Source of the DNA: Agapanthus africanus
Taxonomy: Eukaryota > Streptophyta > Magnoliopsida > Asparagales > Amaryllidaceae
DNA length: 64,000 nucleotides
Reading direction: 5' to 3'
NCBI GenBank assembly: GCA_030015575.1
Contig: JASDDO010000026.1
Location: 72,255,433-72,319,432 of the forward strand
In this document: one piece after another, positions 1-11,396 of the stretch
Numbering within the stretch: position 1 is the stretch's first letter
How the letters are laid out: the number at the start of each line of letters is the position of its first letter
Translations under genes and position numbers: made by a program
Notes under the pieces: generated by a model
Databases searched by the model: none
Seen by the model: the letters and a program-made list of their open reading frames with translations, nothing else
Told to the model about the DNA's origin: nothing

Positions 1-454
1 ACCGGTTCCATTCTCTCTCTCTCTTTCCACGTGACACTATCACTTACCAGTTCCATTCTCTCTCTCTCTTTCCACTCGATCCCCTTTCTCAGTAAAAAAA
101 ACCCAACTCCCCACCGCTCATAAATAAATCTCTGGAATTTAATTCGAAAGTCGAAGGAGAATTCCTTTCAACGTAAAGAAAAGTGTATCTCAACTCGTTT
201 GTAGGATGATCGTTCATTTTGCATGTTGATTGCTTGATTTTTGATGGGTTTTTGGTTTGATTTCTGACAATATCAGCATGAGCTTCGTGCGGAGTTTTGT
301 TCACAGATTTGATATTTGTTTGATTAAAAAATTAATTTGAAAATCACTAGATCTAAAATGGATCTGAAATTGGGTTTGAAAATTTAGGAAAATGATAATT
401 TAGGAAATTTATGTGAAATTTTAGGAATTTGCTTTAATATAAAACAAAGATAAT
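1..454. other. Left flank of the outer retroelement, probably upstream part of the MULE
   Basis: No supportable gene. Positions 1-75 hold a 45-bp direct duplication of a CT-rich segment (the phrase TTCCATTCTCTCTCTC occurs twice). The rest is AT-rich. The last five bases (ATAAT, 450-454) are the target-site duplication of the outer retroelement and recur at 40086-40090, so this stretch was originally continuous with the MULE sequence that starts at 40086. Confidence 0.6.
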
Positions 455-1649
455 TGTTCATCACCAAAAGACAGGGACCGAGACGTTGGGACGTCTGGCC
501 TGAATTTGGGGCCGATGCTATTTGGATTTCTCCATCCACCTTTCCGAAAATACCAAGTTAATTTATGTCACTATATATCGGAGGTTTGGATAGATGCGAC
601 CGTTGTAGCAGACTATATCAGACCCCCCCTCATTTTATGAGGGTTTTTTATTGTGGGGACGCTCTTCCCTGCAGACGCAAGCCCCTGCAGTTAATTGCGT
701 TACCGCATTTCGATAACCACTTTCTTCTACTCCAGCAGTTCACTTTGTGTCTTGTGTATTTTTGTTTATTTGGGTTGCCCGTGGATTGTATACGGAGACT
801 AGTTTATGTCGTCGTCCGTAGGGCACGGATTAGTCCAAATCCGTATATTTTAGATTTAGGTTTGGATCAAGGATTTGCTTGACGGGGTCCATGCTGGTAG
901 CTTGGCTTGCCAACGGGAATGAACTTAGGACGCAGATCTCATATAAATGAGGTCCATCAGTTTACAGGATATTTGGGTTTTCTAAGGATCGTTAGTCATA
1001 TTTGAGATTAAGATCAACTTAGAAACAAATGAGTATATGGACTCAATTATTTTAGTTTAAGGACATCATGGTCCAACATTCCCTGTTTGGGACGAATGTT
1101 AGTTTAAGAACGTTTCGGTCCATTATCGCCGTATTTGGGGCGAATGTCTAGTTTAGGGACAGTTTGGTCCATTATTCGTCTTACGCGCACGTGTATTTGT
1201 TGCATGGCGGAGTGAACGATGGTGACATGGAATGTGCCCAATTTGGGATGCGGTCCTATTTGAGGTGTGCACATCAATTTGGAAGTGCATCAATGTGATG
1301 AAAGGAGTTGTTGGTTGTCAGGACCCAGCACCTCTCTGAAGACGTTGAGGAATTACAACGGCATATATCAGAGGTGTGGAAAGATGTACCCTTAAACCAC
1401 CCATATTTGAGGGAAAAAAGGTTGTGGTGGACCTAAGAATCGTTAGTCATATTTGAGACTAAGATTACCCTAGTAGATATGGGATGAATATCATTTTGGA
1501 TATCCTCAATAAGAGGTCATTAGTCATGTTTGAGACTAAGATCGGTTTGGAAATCATGAGCATATGGACTCGGTTGATTTAAAATCAAAGAGGTTTAACC
1601 TCAGGAAACTTAACCAATTTGGGCTGTGATTGGGTCTCTATACTACCAA

Positions 1650-2290
1650 GCAGTGCTAAGCACTAATATATATAGTGCTCACGTGTGTTTCACGTGGAGC
1701 GCTGGAATAATGCTGGGCACTAATCTTTTCTAGCACTCACGTGTTTTTCACGTGAGGCGCTACTATTGTGCTAAGCACTAATTTTCTCTGGCGCTCATGT
1801 GTGAAACATGTGAGGCGCTCAGATATGGGCGCTGCCCAATCAGTGCTAAGCACTTTAATCATTTTAACTGAATATAGAATGCTAAGCACTTTGCATGGCA
1901 CTCACGTGGGAAGCATTTGAGGTTCTGAGCATTGATTTCGGGTTTTGTTTGTTCACCCCCCTTTTTTAAACAGAAGTGCTAAGCACTTGGTTAGAGCTCT
2001 GGTGCTCACGTGTGAAGCACGTGAGGTACCAGATTTTGGGTTTCCAAGATCATGTGTATTTCACGTGACTGCTTTATTTTTGGGGTGCTGGGCTGCTTTA
2101 TTTGGTGGCTGCCTAACCAACATAAATGAGTTTTTCTTTGCTCTTTGGACGCTCATGTGGGAAGCACATGAGGCGTTTTGGTTTTTCTTTTGTTTGTAAT
2201 CATGTGGGAAACACGTGAGGCACTATAATAGTGCTAAGTACTAATTTTACTCACGTGTGTTTCACGTGAGACGCTAAGTTCTTCTTGTTT
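1650..2290. repeat. LTR array of CACGTG and AGTGCTAAGCACT palindromes
   Basis: Between these points the word CTCACGTG, a 5-nt spacer (TGTTT or TGAAA type) and its reverse complement CACGTGAG recur many times, alternating with AGTGCTAAGCACT and flanked by GGCGCT/AGCGCC. CACGTG is the core G-box bound by plant bZIP and bHLH factors, so this may be a U3 enhancer-like block; that role is inferred. The same block is at about 38085-38720 in the other LTR. Confidence 0.7.
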
Positions 2291-2849
2291 TTAGAGATAT
2301 TAATCTCTGTTAATGATATTTTAGTTATTGATGATCATCAAGATTTCTGCTTTGAAGATCATGGATCATCATTTTTTTTAATTGGAGAACTAAGTTCTTC
2401 TTTTATTTTTATAAGAACTAAGTTCTTTATGTCGGGTTAAACCCTAATTTCGGAGGAATTAAATTCGCAGAACACATGTTCTTTTTCTTTTTCTTTCTTT
2501 TTTTTTTTAATCTAGTTCTTTTCTCCTAAGTTTTGAGTCTGAAAAACAGAATCTCCCCGATGAGAATTAAATTCTCAACTTATGGGGAGATTTGATTTTG
2601 CAAATCTCAAACTAGAGGAAGAACTAAGTTCTTGGATGAAGGGTTAAACCCTTGTTTACATTATTCTAGGCAAAGGAGATATTTTTAACTCTCATTTTTC
2701 TTTACCTAGAGTCTTGAAGGAGGGAGATCTTCTTTTTTCTTTTGAGAATTAAATTCTCTGTCGTTTTTAGAGCCTTCTGTCTTTTTTTGCAAAAGCTTAT
2801 GGGGAGTTCTCTCTATATATCAGTGTGTGAGACTTGAAGTCTCGGGTCC

Positions 2850-2857
2850 TTTATATA
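2850..2857 (-). promoter_or_regulatory. TATA box of the outer LTR
   Basis: Reads TATATAAA on the minus strand, in the sense of the element's transcription. The corresponding place in the other LTR (about 39291-39298) has a TATATATA variant. The inner element has the same word in its LTR. Confidence 0.5.
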
Positions 2858-3667
2858 GTGGAGGCAAATTGTTAATTGGTTTTGAGAAAATCTCTCATTG
2901 AGAGATTCCAATTGATTTAATTGGACTCAAAATTGATTTGGGGAATTTTACCCACCGTTGGATTTTTGATCCAAGAACTTCTGTTTTACAAAATATGTTT
3001 TCTTGTTTTTAACAAGATTGGGAAAATATTTTCCCATATACATAATTTATTCTGTAAAATGGTAATTTTTAATCATCATTGGATTAATCCAAGGGTTCTC
3101 TGTTTTACAGAAAGCAATCTTTTTTGTTTAGAAATATTGAGAGAATATATTCCCAAAATAGAATTTTATTCTATTATTGGATCTTTGATCCAACCGAGAG
3201 TATCTTTCTTATTTAGAAAGATTTGGGAGATATTTTCTCCTAATAGAATTTAATTCTATATTTTGATGATTTATCATCTCCATTGGATTTTTGATCCAAC
3301 GGCTCTTTTTAACAGAGAGTATCCCAAATTCTCATGTAGAATTTAATTCTATTAATCTTGACTTGGGCGCTGGCGCTTACGTGTTGTGCATGTGGGCGCC
3401 ACTTAAGAATTTAATTCTTATGATGGGTACTCCTGTACTTTGCGCATTGGCGCCCGCGTGATGAGCACGTGTGGCGCCATATAAGAATTTAATTCTTATT
3501 CAGAAAGCGTTTCTGTGCTTTGCACATTGGCGCCGGCGTGAGGAGCACATGCGGCGCCACCACAAAATTAGTGATGGCGCTGGCGCCTTCGTGAGAAACA
3601 CGTGAAGCGCTGCCCCATTAGCTTTCAACAGAGCTTTGCTCCTTCTATATATATTTTTGGGGGAACA

Positions 3668-3680
3668 AATGCCCCCCACC
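3668..3680 (-). other. Polypurine tract of the outer retroelement
   Basis: Reads GGTGGGGGGCATT on the minus strand and abuts the 3' LTR start TGTTCCC. The inner element has an almost identical tract at 27408-27421. This is the expected site for plus-strand DNA priming. Confidence 0.8.
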
Positions 3681-3768
3681 GTTGTTCCCACGTGGTTCAC
3701 ACATGAATGCAACAGTGTCACTTTTTCCACCGTTTGATTTCCTAGAGTTAAACCGTCCCTTCATATCT

Positions 3769-3776
3769 TATAAATA
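3769..3776 (+). promoter_or_regulatory. TATA box for the antisense gene of the outer element
   Basis: TATAAATA about 100 bp inside the 3' LTR, directed away from the LTR and antisense to gag-pol. The sequence just downstream (CTTTGGCTCTTGAGATGACT) is similar to that downstream of the matching box of the inner element (27308-27315, minus strand). A donor-like site CG|GTAAGG follows at 3909/3910, and a polypyrimidine-AG acceptor at 4487-4488 lies six bases before the ATG at 4494. A leader intron of 3910-4488 is therefore likely but not proven. Confidence 0.5.
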
Positions 3777-4493
3777 TAGGCCTTTGGCTCTTGAGATGAC
3801 TGTTATTTCGTCATCTTCCTTCTTCTTCCTTGGGAATTTAATTCTCTTCTCAGAGCTTAGATCTCTACCCAAAGAAACTCTTAGAGTTGAACTCTGTTTA
3901 AGAAAATCGGTAAGGATTATGACCAACTTTTTAACTCTTAAAAGAAATTCTTTTTTGTTTTGGATTTTTAACCCATTAAAAGAGCTTGGCTTTTTTCTTG
4001 AAATGATCTCTTAGAGATCTTAAAAAAAACTTTATCTCGGTAGACCGTGGGTCTTAGAGATCTTAGGGTTTTACCCTATTATTACCTCTGATTTTTTAGA
4101 GTTCTTTGGAATTTAATTCCAGTATATTTCCCATGGGGATTTCTGGGATTTAATCCCATTATCGGAGGAATTTGATTCCAATTTGTATGACAAAGTTTAG
4201 CTCTGGGGAATTTTGAAATTTTTTTAGGAATTTTATTCCTCTTTCCTCTTTTCTTTTTAGGGTTCTACCACTCTTCTTTCAGACTTGGATCTGTTGCAAA
4301 ACTCGTTTTTCGAGAACATTGGGAGTTTTGAACTCCACTGCTCAATGAGATTATTCATTTAATGAGAATCTTTTTGGATTCTCACAATGGGTGCATGTCT
4401 CATCATTGATGAGCCATCACCTTGATTTTGTGGGGCCTACTGTAGTGATTTTAATATGTTAATCGCTAACTCTCCACCTTTTTTTTAGGTACC

Positions 4494-4999
4494 ATGGCTA
4501 GTTGTCTGTACAATCTTGAAAAGATTGTTTCTTATGAAGAGATTCGCATCCAAGGCCGCTGCCAAGGCTAGGAGTTCACTGACGCCCAATGCGACGCGGT
4601 GATACGTCACTTCGACGATTACAACGGTCGACTGCTCCCCTGTCGTTCTGCCCTTTTGAAGATCGTTGTTGGGTCGATCTGGGAAGCTATACCGGACGTC
4701 TTGAGGTTATACAACTTCAAGCGCTCGATGATGCTGAGGATAAGGTACATTCTGTGTATATGATGGGGTTGATCTCGAAGAAACGGCGAGATAATCTTGT
4801 CACCATCTTGCACCGTGTCTTCCAACAAAAGGTGATAGTATCAGCATACCAGAGGGTAGAAGACATCAGCGGTGACCCTGACGCTTGCATTCGAGAGAAA
4901 ATGCACAAAGAGATGGTTGATGAGGCTGAACGTGCATTGCTCAAGCTTGCTTTTGAGTTCAAAAATCCATGTCCAGTGTTTAGTATCTTGCCACTGTAA
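4494..4999 (+). pseudogene. Antisense ORF of the outer Tat element, broken copy
   Basis: A small gene read on the plus strand, antisense to the element's own gag-pol, between integrase and 3' LTR. It is homologous to the whole copy in the inner element (25913-26419, minus): shared stretches include AEDKVHSVYMMGLISKKRRD, the DPDAC region and the ending EFKNPCP. Upstream it has the same TATA box and acceptor-before-ATG layout. No domain family is recognised. Extra ORFs, some antisense, have been reported for plant Tat-lineage retrotransposons; whether this is a described one cannot be told here. This copy is broken. Confidence 0.65.
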
Positions 5000-5127
5000 A
5001 TCTAGGATCATGCACTTTTTTTTGCACCAAGATTATGTAGTTCTGTTTTGAAGTATGAATGAAAAGCATCTTTCCCTTTCGTATCTGCACCTTCCTTTTC
5101 TTGATTGCCTTGCTCCAGCGCGAAGTA

Positions 5128-5330
5128 GTTTATGTACTCATTTCGGAGTTTGTAGTTTATTCACTCGTTTCGGAGTCTCTAGTTTATTTACTCATTTTGG
5201 AGTTTATAGTTTATTCACTCATTTCGGAGTCTCTGGTTTATGTACTCATTTCAGAGTTTGTAGTTTATTCACTCATTTCGGAGTTTCTAGTTTACGTACT
5301 CATTTCAGAGTGTTTTTAGTTTACCCCCTT
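5128..5330 (+). repeat. About 27-bp tandem array in the 3' region of the outer element
   Basis: About seven degenerate copies of a unit of the form ACTCATTTCGGAGT plus TGTAGTTTATTC. Because 27 is a multiple of three, the array gives an apparent open frame with a nine-residue peptide period, which should not be taken as a gene. Confidence 0.75.
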
Positions 5331-5639
5331 GGGTTTACAGGCAAACTTGTCCTAACGTCTTTTTACGATAGAGCTCTGTTAGGTTTGTGGTACTAGGGTT
5401 TTAGTCTGTGGTACCGTCGCGTTGGCTGATGTATTCCTCGATATGCAATTTTTAAGCTGCTATTCGAGTAGCCCTGTGATTGTCGTGTCTCCGATCCCTT
5501 CGGGGGCTGGACAAGACATCTTCAAGTAACCTCCTTAGGTCATATTACCGTCGGAAGTGTAAGCGTTGGGAATTTGCCATGATGCTTTTTACTTGAGGTT
5601 AGGCTCAATTTGGAGCCCCGATGAGCCATAACCGCACCG

Positions 5640-6240
5640 TTCTGGGGTGGGACGATCTCCAACGGTCTTTAGGCTTTATATAAGTTGCCGTCAAGACCCG
5701 AAGCTAGGAATATGCCGTCATTTCGGATTTTTTTGCTTTAACGATGTCGCGCCGATTCTTTGCTGAAGTCAGGTAGACAATGTAGGACCTCTGTGCTGTT
5801 TGTATTGCAATTGAAGTCCGGAGCTAGGAATATGCCATCGCTTCAATTTCATTTGATAGTTGTATCCGCACCCTGCTGAAATGTGGGAGGACGCTGGGAT
5901 AGTCTCTAAGTTATATATGTATCGTCAAGACTTGGAGCTAGGATTTTGCCATGGCTTCATTTTTTGCTTTTGACCCTTGGGTCTTTCTTGTTTGATGGTG
6001 ACATTGCGTCTGCATCCTGCTGGAATGAGAAGGAACACCGGGATAGTTTCCGGGTTGTATATATACCGTCCAGACTTGGAGCTAGGATTTTGCCATCACT
6101 CCTATTTTATTCGACACTTGGGTCTGTGTTGACGTCGTGTCTGCACCCTGCTGGCATGAGAAGCACGCCGAGTCGATCTTTAGGCTGTAGATGTTGCCAT
6201 CAAGATCCGGCTCTCTCTATGACGGAGCCTGGTGGAAAAA
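5640..6240 (+). repeat. Degenerate 120-140 bp tandem repeat
   Basis: About four to five diverged units, each with the phrase GGAGCTAGGATTTTGCCAT (near 5704, 5820, 5935, 6077) followed by CTGCACCCTGCTGG and GGGATAGT words. A reverse-oriented relative is present in the inner element around 24780-24980, so it belongs to the shared 3' region of both elements. Confidence 0.6.
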
Positions 6241-6719
6241 TATGGTTCACTTTCTTTCATTTGTGCCCATGGATTGTATACAGGAGTCGTTGTGGACCTA
6301 CCTGCAGGGCAGAAAAGTTTCATTTTCATTATCATTTTTTTTCTTTCCGCGATACTCTATCTTTCAACTTTTATGTCGCCAAAGTCATGATTGCCTAATC
6401 ATTTTGGCAATTTATCGCGGTGCCCAATCATTTCAACTGTTTTTGTTTTTACTCGCTGTTTTTTATTGCGAGTTGCCCAAACATTTCGGCCTTTTTTGAG
6501 TTGGGGATTGAAGTCTGATATCATTCTTGGCATCGGTATCGCTACCACCGAGATATTGCCAGGAGTGAATCATCATTTGCCCTTTGCGAGAACTTGAAAT
6601 TTGATACCTATTTAGGCATCAGTATCGCTATAACTGGGATATTGCCAGGAGCGAATCATCATTTTCCTTTGTCAATTTGAACAAAGGTGGTTTAGCAACA
6701 GTTAGGATCCTGACGACTA

Positions 6720-7260
6720 AGGCCTTTTGACTTTATGAGCCGTAATGGTCTCATAAAGGTATTTATCCCTACGAGTCGAGAGGATCTCGTAAGTGTACGC
6801 TCTCCTTAGAAGTCGTGAGAACTCTTAAGTGGTGTTTTCCCTTACAGGTCATAAGGATCTTACAAGAGTGTTTCCTCCTTATAAGTCGAGAGTATTTACA
6901 TGTGTCGTTCACCATATGGGATATTTCTCGCCGTTGGTGGAACTTGGTGGGGAATTTTTTATTCATGCCCGTGGATTGTATACAAGGGTCAATATTAGAC
7001 TGCCTGTAGGGCAATTTGGGGGATATAACGGCTTAAGAACAGATTTAGATCCCTTTAACCTAAGACTATCGAACTTTATAAGTCGTGAGGGACTTATAGG
7101 GGGAATTCTCGTTACGAGTCGTGAGGATCTCGTAAGTGTATTTTCCCCTTAGAAATCGTGTGGATTTCTAAGTGTGTTGCTCCTTTGTGAGTCATAAAGA
7201 TCTCACGTAGGTGTTTTCTCCTCACAAGATCGAAAAGACCCTGCAAGTGTATTTTATTTT
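6720..7260 (+). repeat. Hairpin array in the 3' region of the outer element
   Basis: A run of short inverted repeats spaced about 40-50 bp. Each has arms of 8-11 nt around a nearly constant 5-nt centre (GTGAG, GAGAG, ATAAG types): CTTTATGAGCC/GGTCTCATAAAG, CCTACGAGTC/GATCTCGTAAG, CCTTAGAAGTC/AACTCTTAAG, CCTTACAGGTC/GATCTTACAAG. Arms differ between units while pairing is largely kept. It corresponds to the modules at 23760, 24095 and 25420 of the inner element, inverted as expected from opposite orientation. Confidence 0.7.
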
Positions 7261-7569
7261 TTATTTATTTTTTTTACGAGATTGCGCCCTTCCGGGTTTT
7301 CACAAGTTCGCTGGGTAGTCCTGCTGTTTTTACTCACGGCGTCCTTACTGGTTTTCATCCGTGCCCATTTCGCTTGTGAACATACCCTTTTTTTAATGGC
7401 GAAACTCTCGAAAGTAGTTTCGTCGTAGGTGACCCACCCGTTTGCCGGTGGGATTTGGGGGTGGTTTCATCGCTGGAGTAGCTGTGTAGCCAGTGGGACT
7501 TGAGTTGCAACCTTTGCCGTTAGGACTTCGATTGCAATATAGATCTCAAGAGAGCATATCACCGTATTT

Positions 7570-7720
7570 GGGGGCGATGTGCTAGTTTAGGGACATCTCG
7601 GTCCGTTGCGCCATGTTTGAGGCGAAATTTTAATTTAGGGGCATCTCGGTCCGTTGTTGCCATGTTTAAGGCGGATAGTTAGTTTAAGGACTTCTCGGTC
7701 CGTTGTCGCCGTTTTTTTGA
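7570..7720 (+). repeat. GGACATCTCGGTCCGTTG repeats
   Basis: Three copies of a unit containing AGTTTAAGGACTTCTCGGTCC and a CGCC-GTATTTGGGGCG type spacer, period about 60 bp. The same phrase recurs in the outer LTRs (about 1060-1170 and 37490-37610) and, inverted, as the 27-bp array of the inner element (23129-23400). Confidence 0.6.
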
Positions 7721-7828
7721 AGCGGTGGAGCTTTTTGGATACTACTTTCAGAGTCCTGACTCAGGAAGATAGCGAGCGGACATAAACGTCATCATCTATC
7801 ATTGACCTAAGTCGTGACTTATCAAGCG

Positions 7829-9000
7829 TAGTATTTTTTGAGGAATCGGCCATTTATTAGCCGGAAGGGTCTTTCGCCATGCATATCCATAAGCAGGTAG
7901 GCTCCACCTTGATAGACTTTGTCTATAATATACGAGCCTTCATAGTTCGGCTCGAACTTCCCCCATTTTTCATGATTAGGAATCATTGGTCTTAACTGGC
8001 ACGAGGTCGCCTTGGTGGAACGTTCTCGGCCTGATCAGTCTTTCGTATGACCGTGTAATCCTTACCTTATAAGCCTCCAAATTTTGCTGTGCTATAAGGC
8101 AAGTTTCGTCGAGGGCGTCGAGCTCCTCAAGCCGAAAATGAGCATTTTCTTCATCTGTCAGCTCATATCGAGCCGCTACTCGTAGAAAAGGAAGTTCTAT
8201 TTCCAGTGGGAGCACTGCTTCCGTGTCGAACACCAAGGCGTACGGTGTCGTATTCGTAGCCGTTTTGAACGTTATTCTGTATGCCCAGAGAGCTTCGTGC
8301 AGCCTTTCGTGCCTATCTTTTTTGTTTCTATACACCGTTTTCTTTATAATCTTTATCAAGGTCTTATTGAAAGTTTCAGACCGTTGGCTCGAGAATTATA
8401 GACTGAAGAGTATCTCCAATCTATTTTATATTGGTGTGCGAATCGGCTGATTTTATGACTTCTATAAGCTGGCCCATTATCTGAGATAATTCGTCACGGA
8501 GTGCCGAACCGATAGATAACATGTGTTCTGAAGAAATGGAGGATATTCTCCGTCTTCACCTCTCTTAGTGGTACTGTTTCTGCTCACTTAGAGAAGTAAT
8601 CAGTCGTCGCCAGTATGAACCGATGTCTTTTGGACGATGCCAGTTCAATGAGGTCAATTATATCGGTTCCCCACATTTCGAACGGCCAGCTAGCTACAGT
8701 TGGATGTAGCGGATTCGGATGTTGGTGGATAAAGTCCCTGTGAATTTAGCACGAGTGACACTGCTTCACATATTCGAGGCAGTCCTGAATTTAGGCCAAT
8801 AGTAACCCATTCTTTTTATCTTCAGCTTCATCTTTGGCCCAGCTCGATGAGAACCGCAGAGTCCATCGTGAGTTTCTTGGATGACTCTCTTCGCTTCTTG
8901 TGGTCCCAGGCTTCTTAGCCACAGATAGTCGAACGATCTCTTATATAGAGTATCATTTACGAAAGCGAAGGACAGCTTGTTTCATGAGCTGATGTCTAAA
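7829..9000 (-). mobile_element. Integrase region of the outer element
   Basis: Minus-strand integrase part: the C-terminal region is next to 7830. The core-end part contains the phrases HERLHEALWAYRITFKTATN and ALVFDTEAVLPLEIELPFL, matching the inner element's integrase (22480-22680) residue for residue over long stretches. Decayed. Confidence 0.8.
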
Positions 9001-9149
9001 CGACGCATTTTTGGGCGTTCGTTGGGATTTGAAGTAGTCTATGAAAACTTCCCTCCAGTCCTTGATCTTTTCTTCGTCCTCTATTTGAAAGGCTACTTGT
9101 TCGGTCGTTTCTTTTCTTTCGGATGGCTCTATCAAGTGTTCCGAAAATA

Positions 9150-9620
9150 TATTTGTTAGCGCGAGAATTCTGCGGCTTTGCACAATAATCCTTACGTCAT
9201 CGAGGTCTTCATTAGCCTGTTCCTTATCCAATTTGGCCAACGCGTCCACCTTGCTGTTTTTTGCATGCGTTATACTCTCCGGGATGTAGGAAGGGATTTG
9301 TGTCAGTATTTACTACACTCTTTCACCATATTTTATCAGCTCTGGCTTGCATGTCTGATAGTCGCCATTTTCTTGGCTAACGATCAACTGGGAGTCTCCA
9401 TATATGAGGAGGTCTTTGATTCCCATGTCGATAACAATCTCGAGGCCTTCTATCAAAGCTTCATATTCGGTTTCATTGTGAGTCCTTGGCTCCATTAAGG
9501 AAAGGGCGTAACGCAATATCCCTCCTTGCGGGGTCACGAAGATAAGACCTACCCCGGCTTTGATTATAGGAGTGTTTCGCTTTCGTTACTTCACAGAGGA
9601 TGCCCCATCGAAGTAGAGTT
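9150..9620 (-). mobile_element. Second (archaeal-type) RNase H region of the outer element
   Basis: Minus-strand translation shows NETEYEALIEGLEIVIDMGI and LLIYGDSQLIVSQ, the Tat-lineage additional RNase H that sits between RT-RNase H and integrase. It is nearly identical to 21380-21560 of the inner element. Part of a decayed element. Confidence 0.8.
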
Positions 9621-9699
9621 CCTATTGGGAATCATTTTCTTCTTTCTTTTCTTCGATTGCGTCAAACGCATGTTCGTTTGGCAATTTGCAATTTAACGA

Positions 9700-10734
9700 G
9701 GAGTCGGCTGATATCGGATGCTCCGCAAGAAAGTCAGCTATGGCCTGACCTTTTACTGCTTTAAGGGGTCGATACGTTACTGAGAACTCCATCAGGAGGA
9801 GGGCCTATTCGGCAAGACTTCCTATTAGTATAGCCCTTGACATTAGATATTTGAGAGGATCCACCTTTGATATGAGATGAACCTCATGTGCCAAGACGTA
9901 ATGCCTGAGCTTCGTTATCGCGAAGATCAGTGCCAGGAAATACTTTTCGATAGGGGGGTAGAAGTTTTCTGCCCCCGGGAAAACTCGACTCAAATAGTAC
10001 AGAGCTCTCTCCTTTCCCTGATCGTTCTCTTGTGCTGATAGCACGCCTAGAGAACCGTCAAGGGTTGTTGTATATAGGATAAATGGTTTTCTCTTAACCG
10101 GAGCAGTCAATACCGGCGGATTTTGCAGGTATTGCTTGATTTCGTCTAGTGCATTTTGGCACTTTTGATTCCAAATGAATAGGGTCCCCTTCTTCATCAA
10201 ATGACTGTAGGGACGACATTTTCCGAAGTAGTTGGCTATGAACCGCCGGATATATGCGAGCTTTCCTTGAAGAGATCGCAACTGTTTGAGAGTTCTTGGC
10301 GTGGGCATTTCCATAATCGTCTTGATCTTTGAGGGATCGATTTTGATACCCCTGTGTCGTATGATGAATCCTAGGAATTTGCCTGAGGAGACTCCAAACG
10401 CGCATTTTATAGAATTCATCTTCAGATTATACCTCCGAAGCCGTCGGAACACTATTTTTAAATGTTCTCAATATTCCTCATGAGATCTTCTCTTTACCAC
10501 AAGGTCGTCAATGTAGTATTCGACGATCTCATGGATGAGGTCATCAAAAATCTTTGTCATGGCCCTCTGGTAGGTAGCGCCAGCGTTCTTCAAACCGAAG
10601 GGCATTACCTTATAACAGAATATGCCCAGTGGGATCCGAAAAGCGGTATGCTTTTGGTCTTCAGAATGCATTTTTATTTGATTGTATCCTGAAGATCCAT
10701 CCATGAAGGAGAAGACTTCATGGGTAGACGTGTT
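9700..10734 (-). mobile_element. RNase H and C-terminal RT region of the outer element
   Basis: Minus-strand translation includes the RT active-site phrase YIDDLVVK, KFLGFIIRHRGIKIDPSKIK, and the RNase H phrase PIEKYFLALIFAITKLRHY. The RT is interrupted at 10734 by the inner element and resumes at 30302. Confidence 0.85.
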
Positions 10735-11396
10735 TGTTTCCCCCAATCAGAGCAAAGCTCTGTTCAAATTCCAAGATTTGAAATGAAGCGACACTTCTGC
10801 TTTCCCCAATCAGAGCAAAGCTCTGTTATAATTCCAAGATTTGAAATAAAGCGACGCTTCTGCTTCCCCCAATCAGAGCAAAGCTCTGTTTAAAAATTCA
10901 AAAGTAAAAAATTGAAGCAACGCTTCAGATCCAGCGCTCTGCGCTAGGCGCGCCACGTGTCAAACACAGATGCGCTAGCGCAGTTGCGCTGCGCCCTAGA
11001 CAGCGCACCATGAGTGCGCTAGCGCTAGACGCGCCGTGCACCACGTGTCAAACACGGGTGCGCTAGCGCAGTTGCGCTGCGTTCTGCGCTGCGCACCTCA
11101 AATTAGAGCAAAGCTCTGTTTCCAAGATTGAAAAGCGAAGCAACGCTTCATGAAAAGTGCTGACATCAAATGCGCCTGCAATAAGAGTCAAAGACTCTGA
11201 AACGGCGCCCACATTCAAAGCACAAGAGCGCTAAGCGCCAGAAGCGCTTCATCCTTGCAAGAATTACTTGCATCTGATTATAGCAAATTAAATTATGCAG
11301 CGCATAAACGCCTTACAAAGGAATAACAAAGAATTAAAAAAAAAAAGGGAACACTTAGCAGATAATAAAATACTTAATTAAAATATCTTTTTATTA

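Larger units (their letters stand above)
455..3667 (-). repeat. 3' LTR of the outer retroelement
   Basis: Left LTR, which is the 3' LTR because the element reads on the minus strand. It begins TGTTCATCACC and ends GGGAACA, matching 36871-40085 along its length. A TATATAAA box on the minus strand lies at 2850-2857. The LTR is dense in short palindromes: AGTGCTAAGCACT words, CACGTG pairs (about 1650-2290 and 3365-3615), and word-spacer-reverse-word motifs such as GAACTAAGTTC and GGGTTTAAACCC types. Confidence 0.92.

Noticed and set aside
89-304. Minus-strand 71-codon frame
   Set aside because: No family likeness, low-complexity surroundings, near the window edge.
5055-5396. Open frames with a nine-residue peptide period
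   Set aside because: They come from a 27-bp tandem array, whose length is a multiple of three, inside the retroelement's 3' region. No family likeness.
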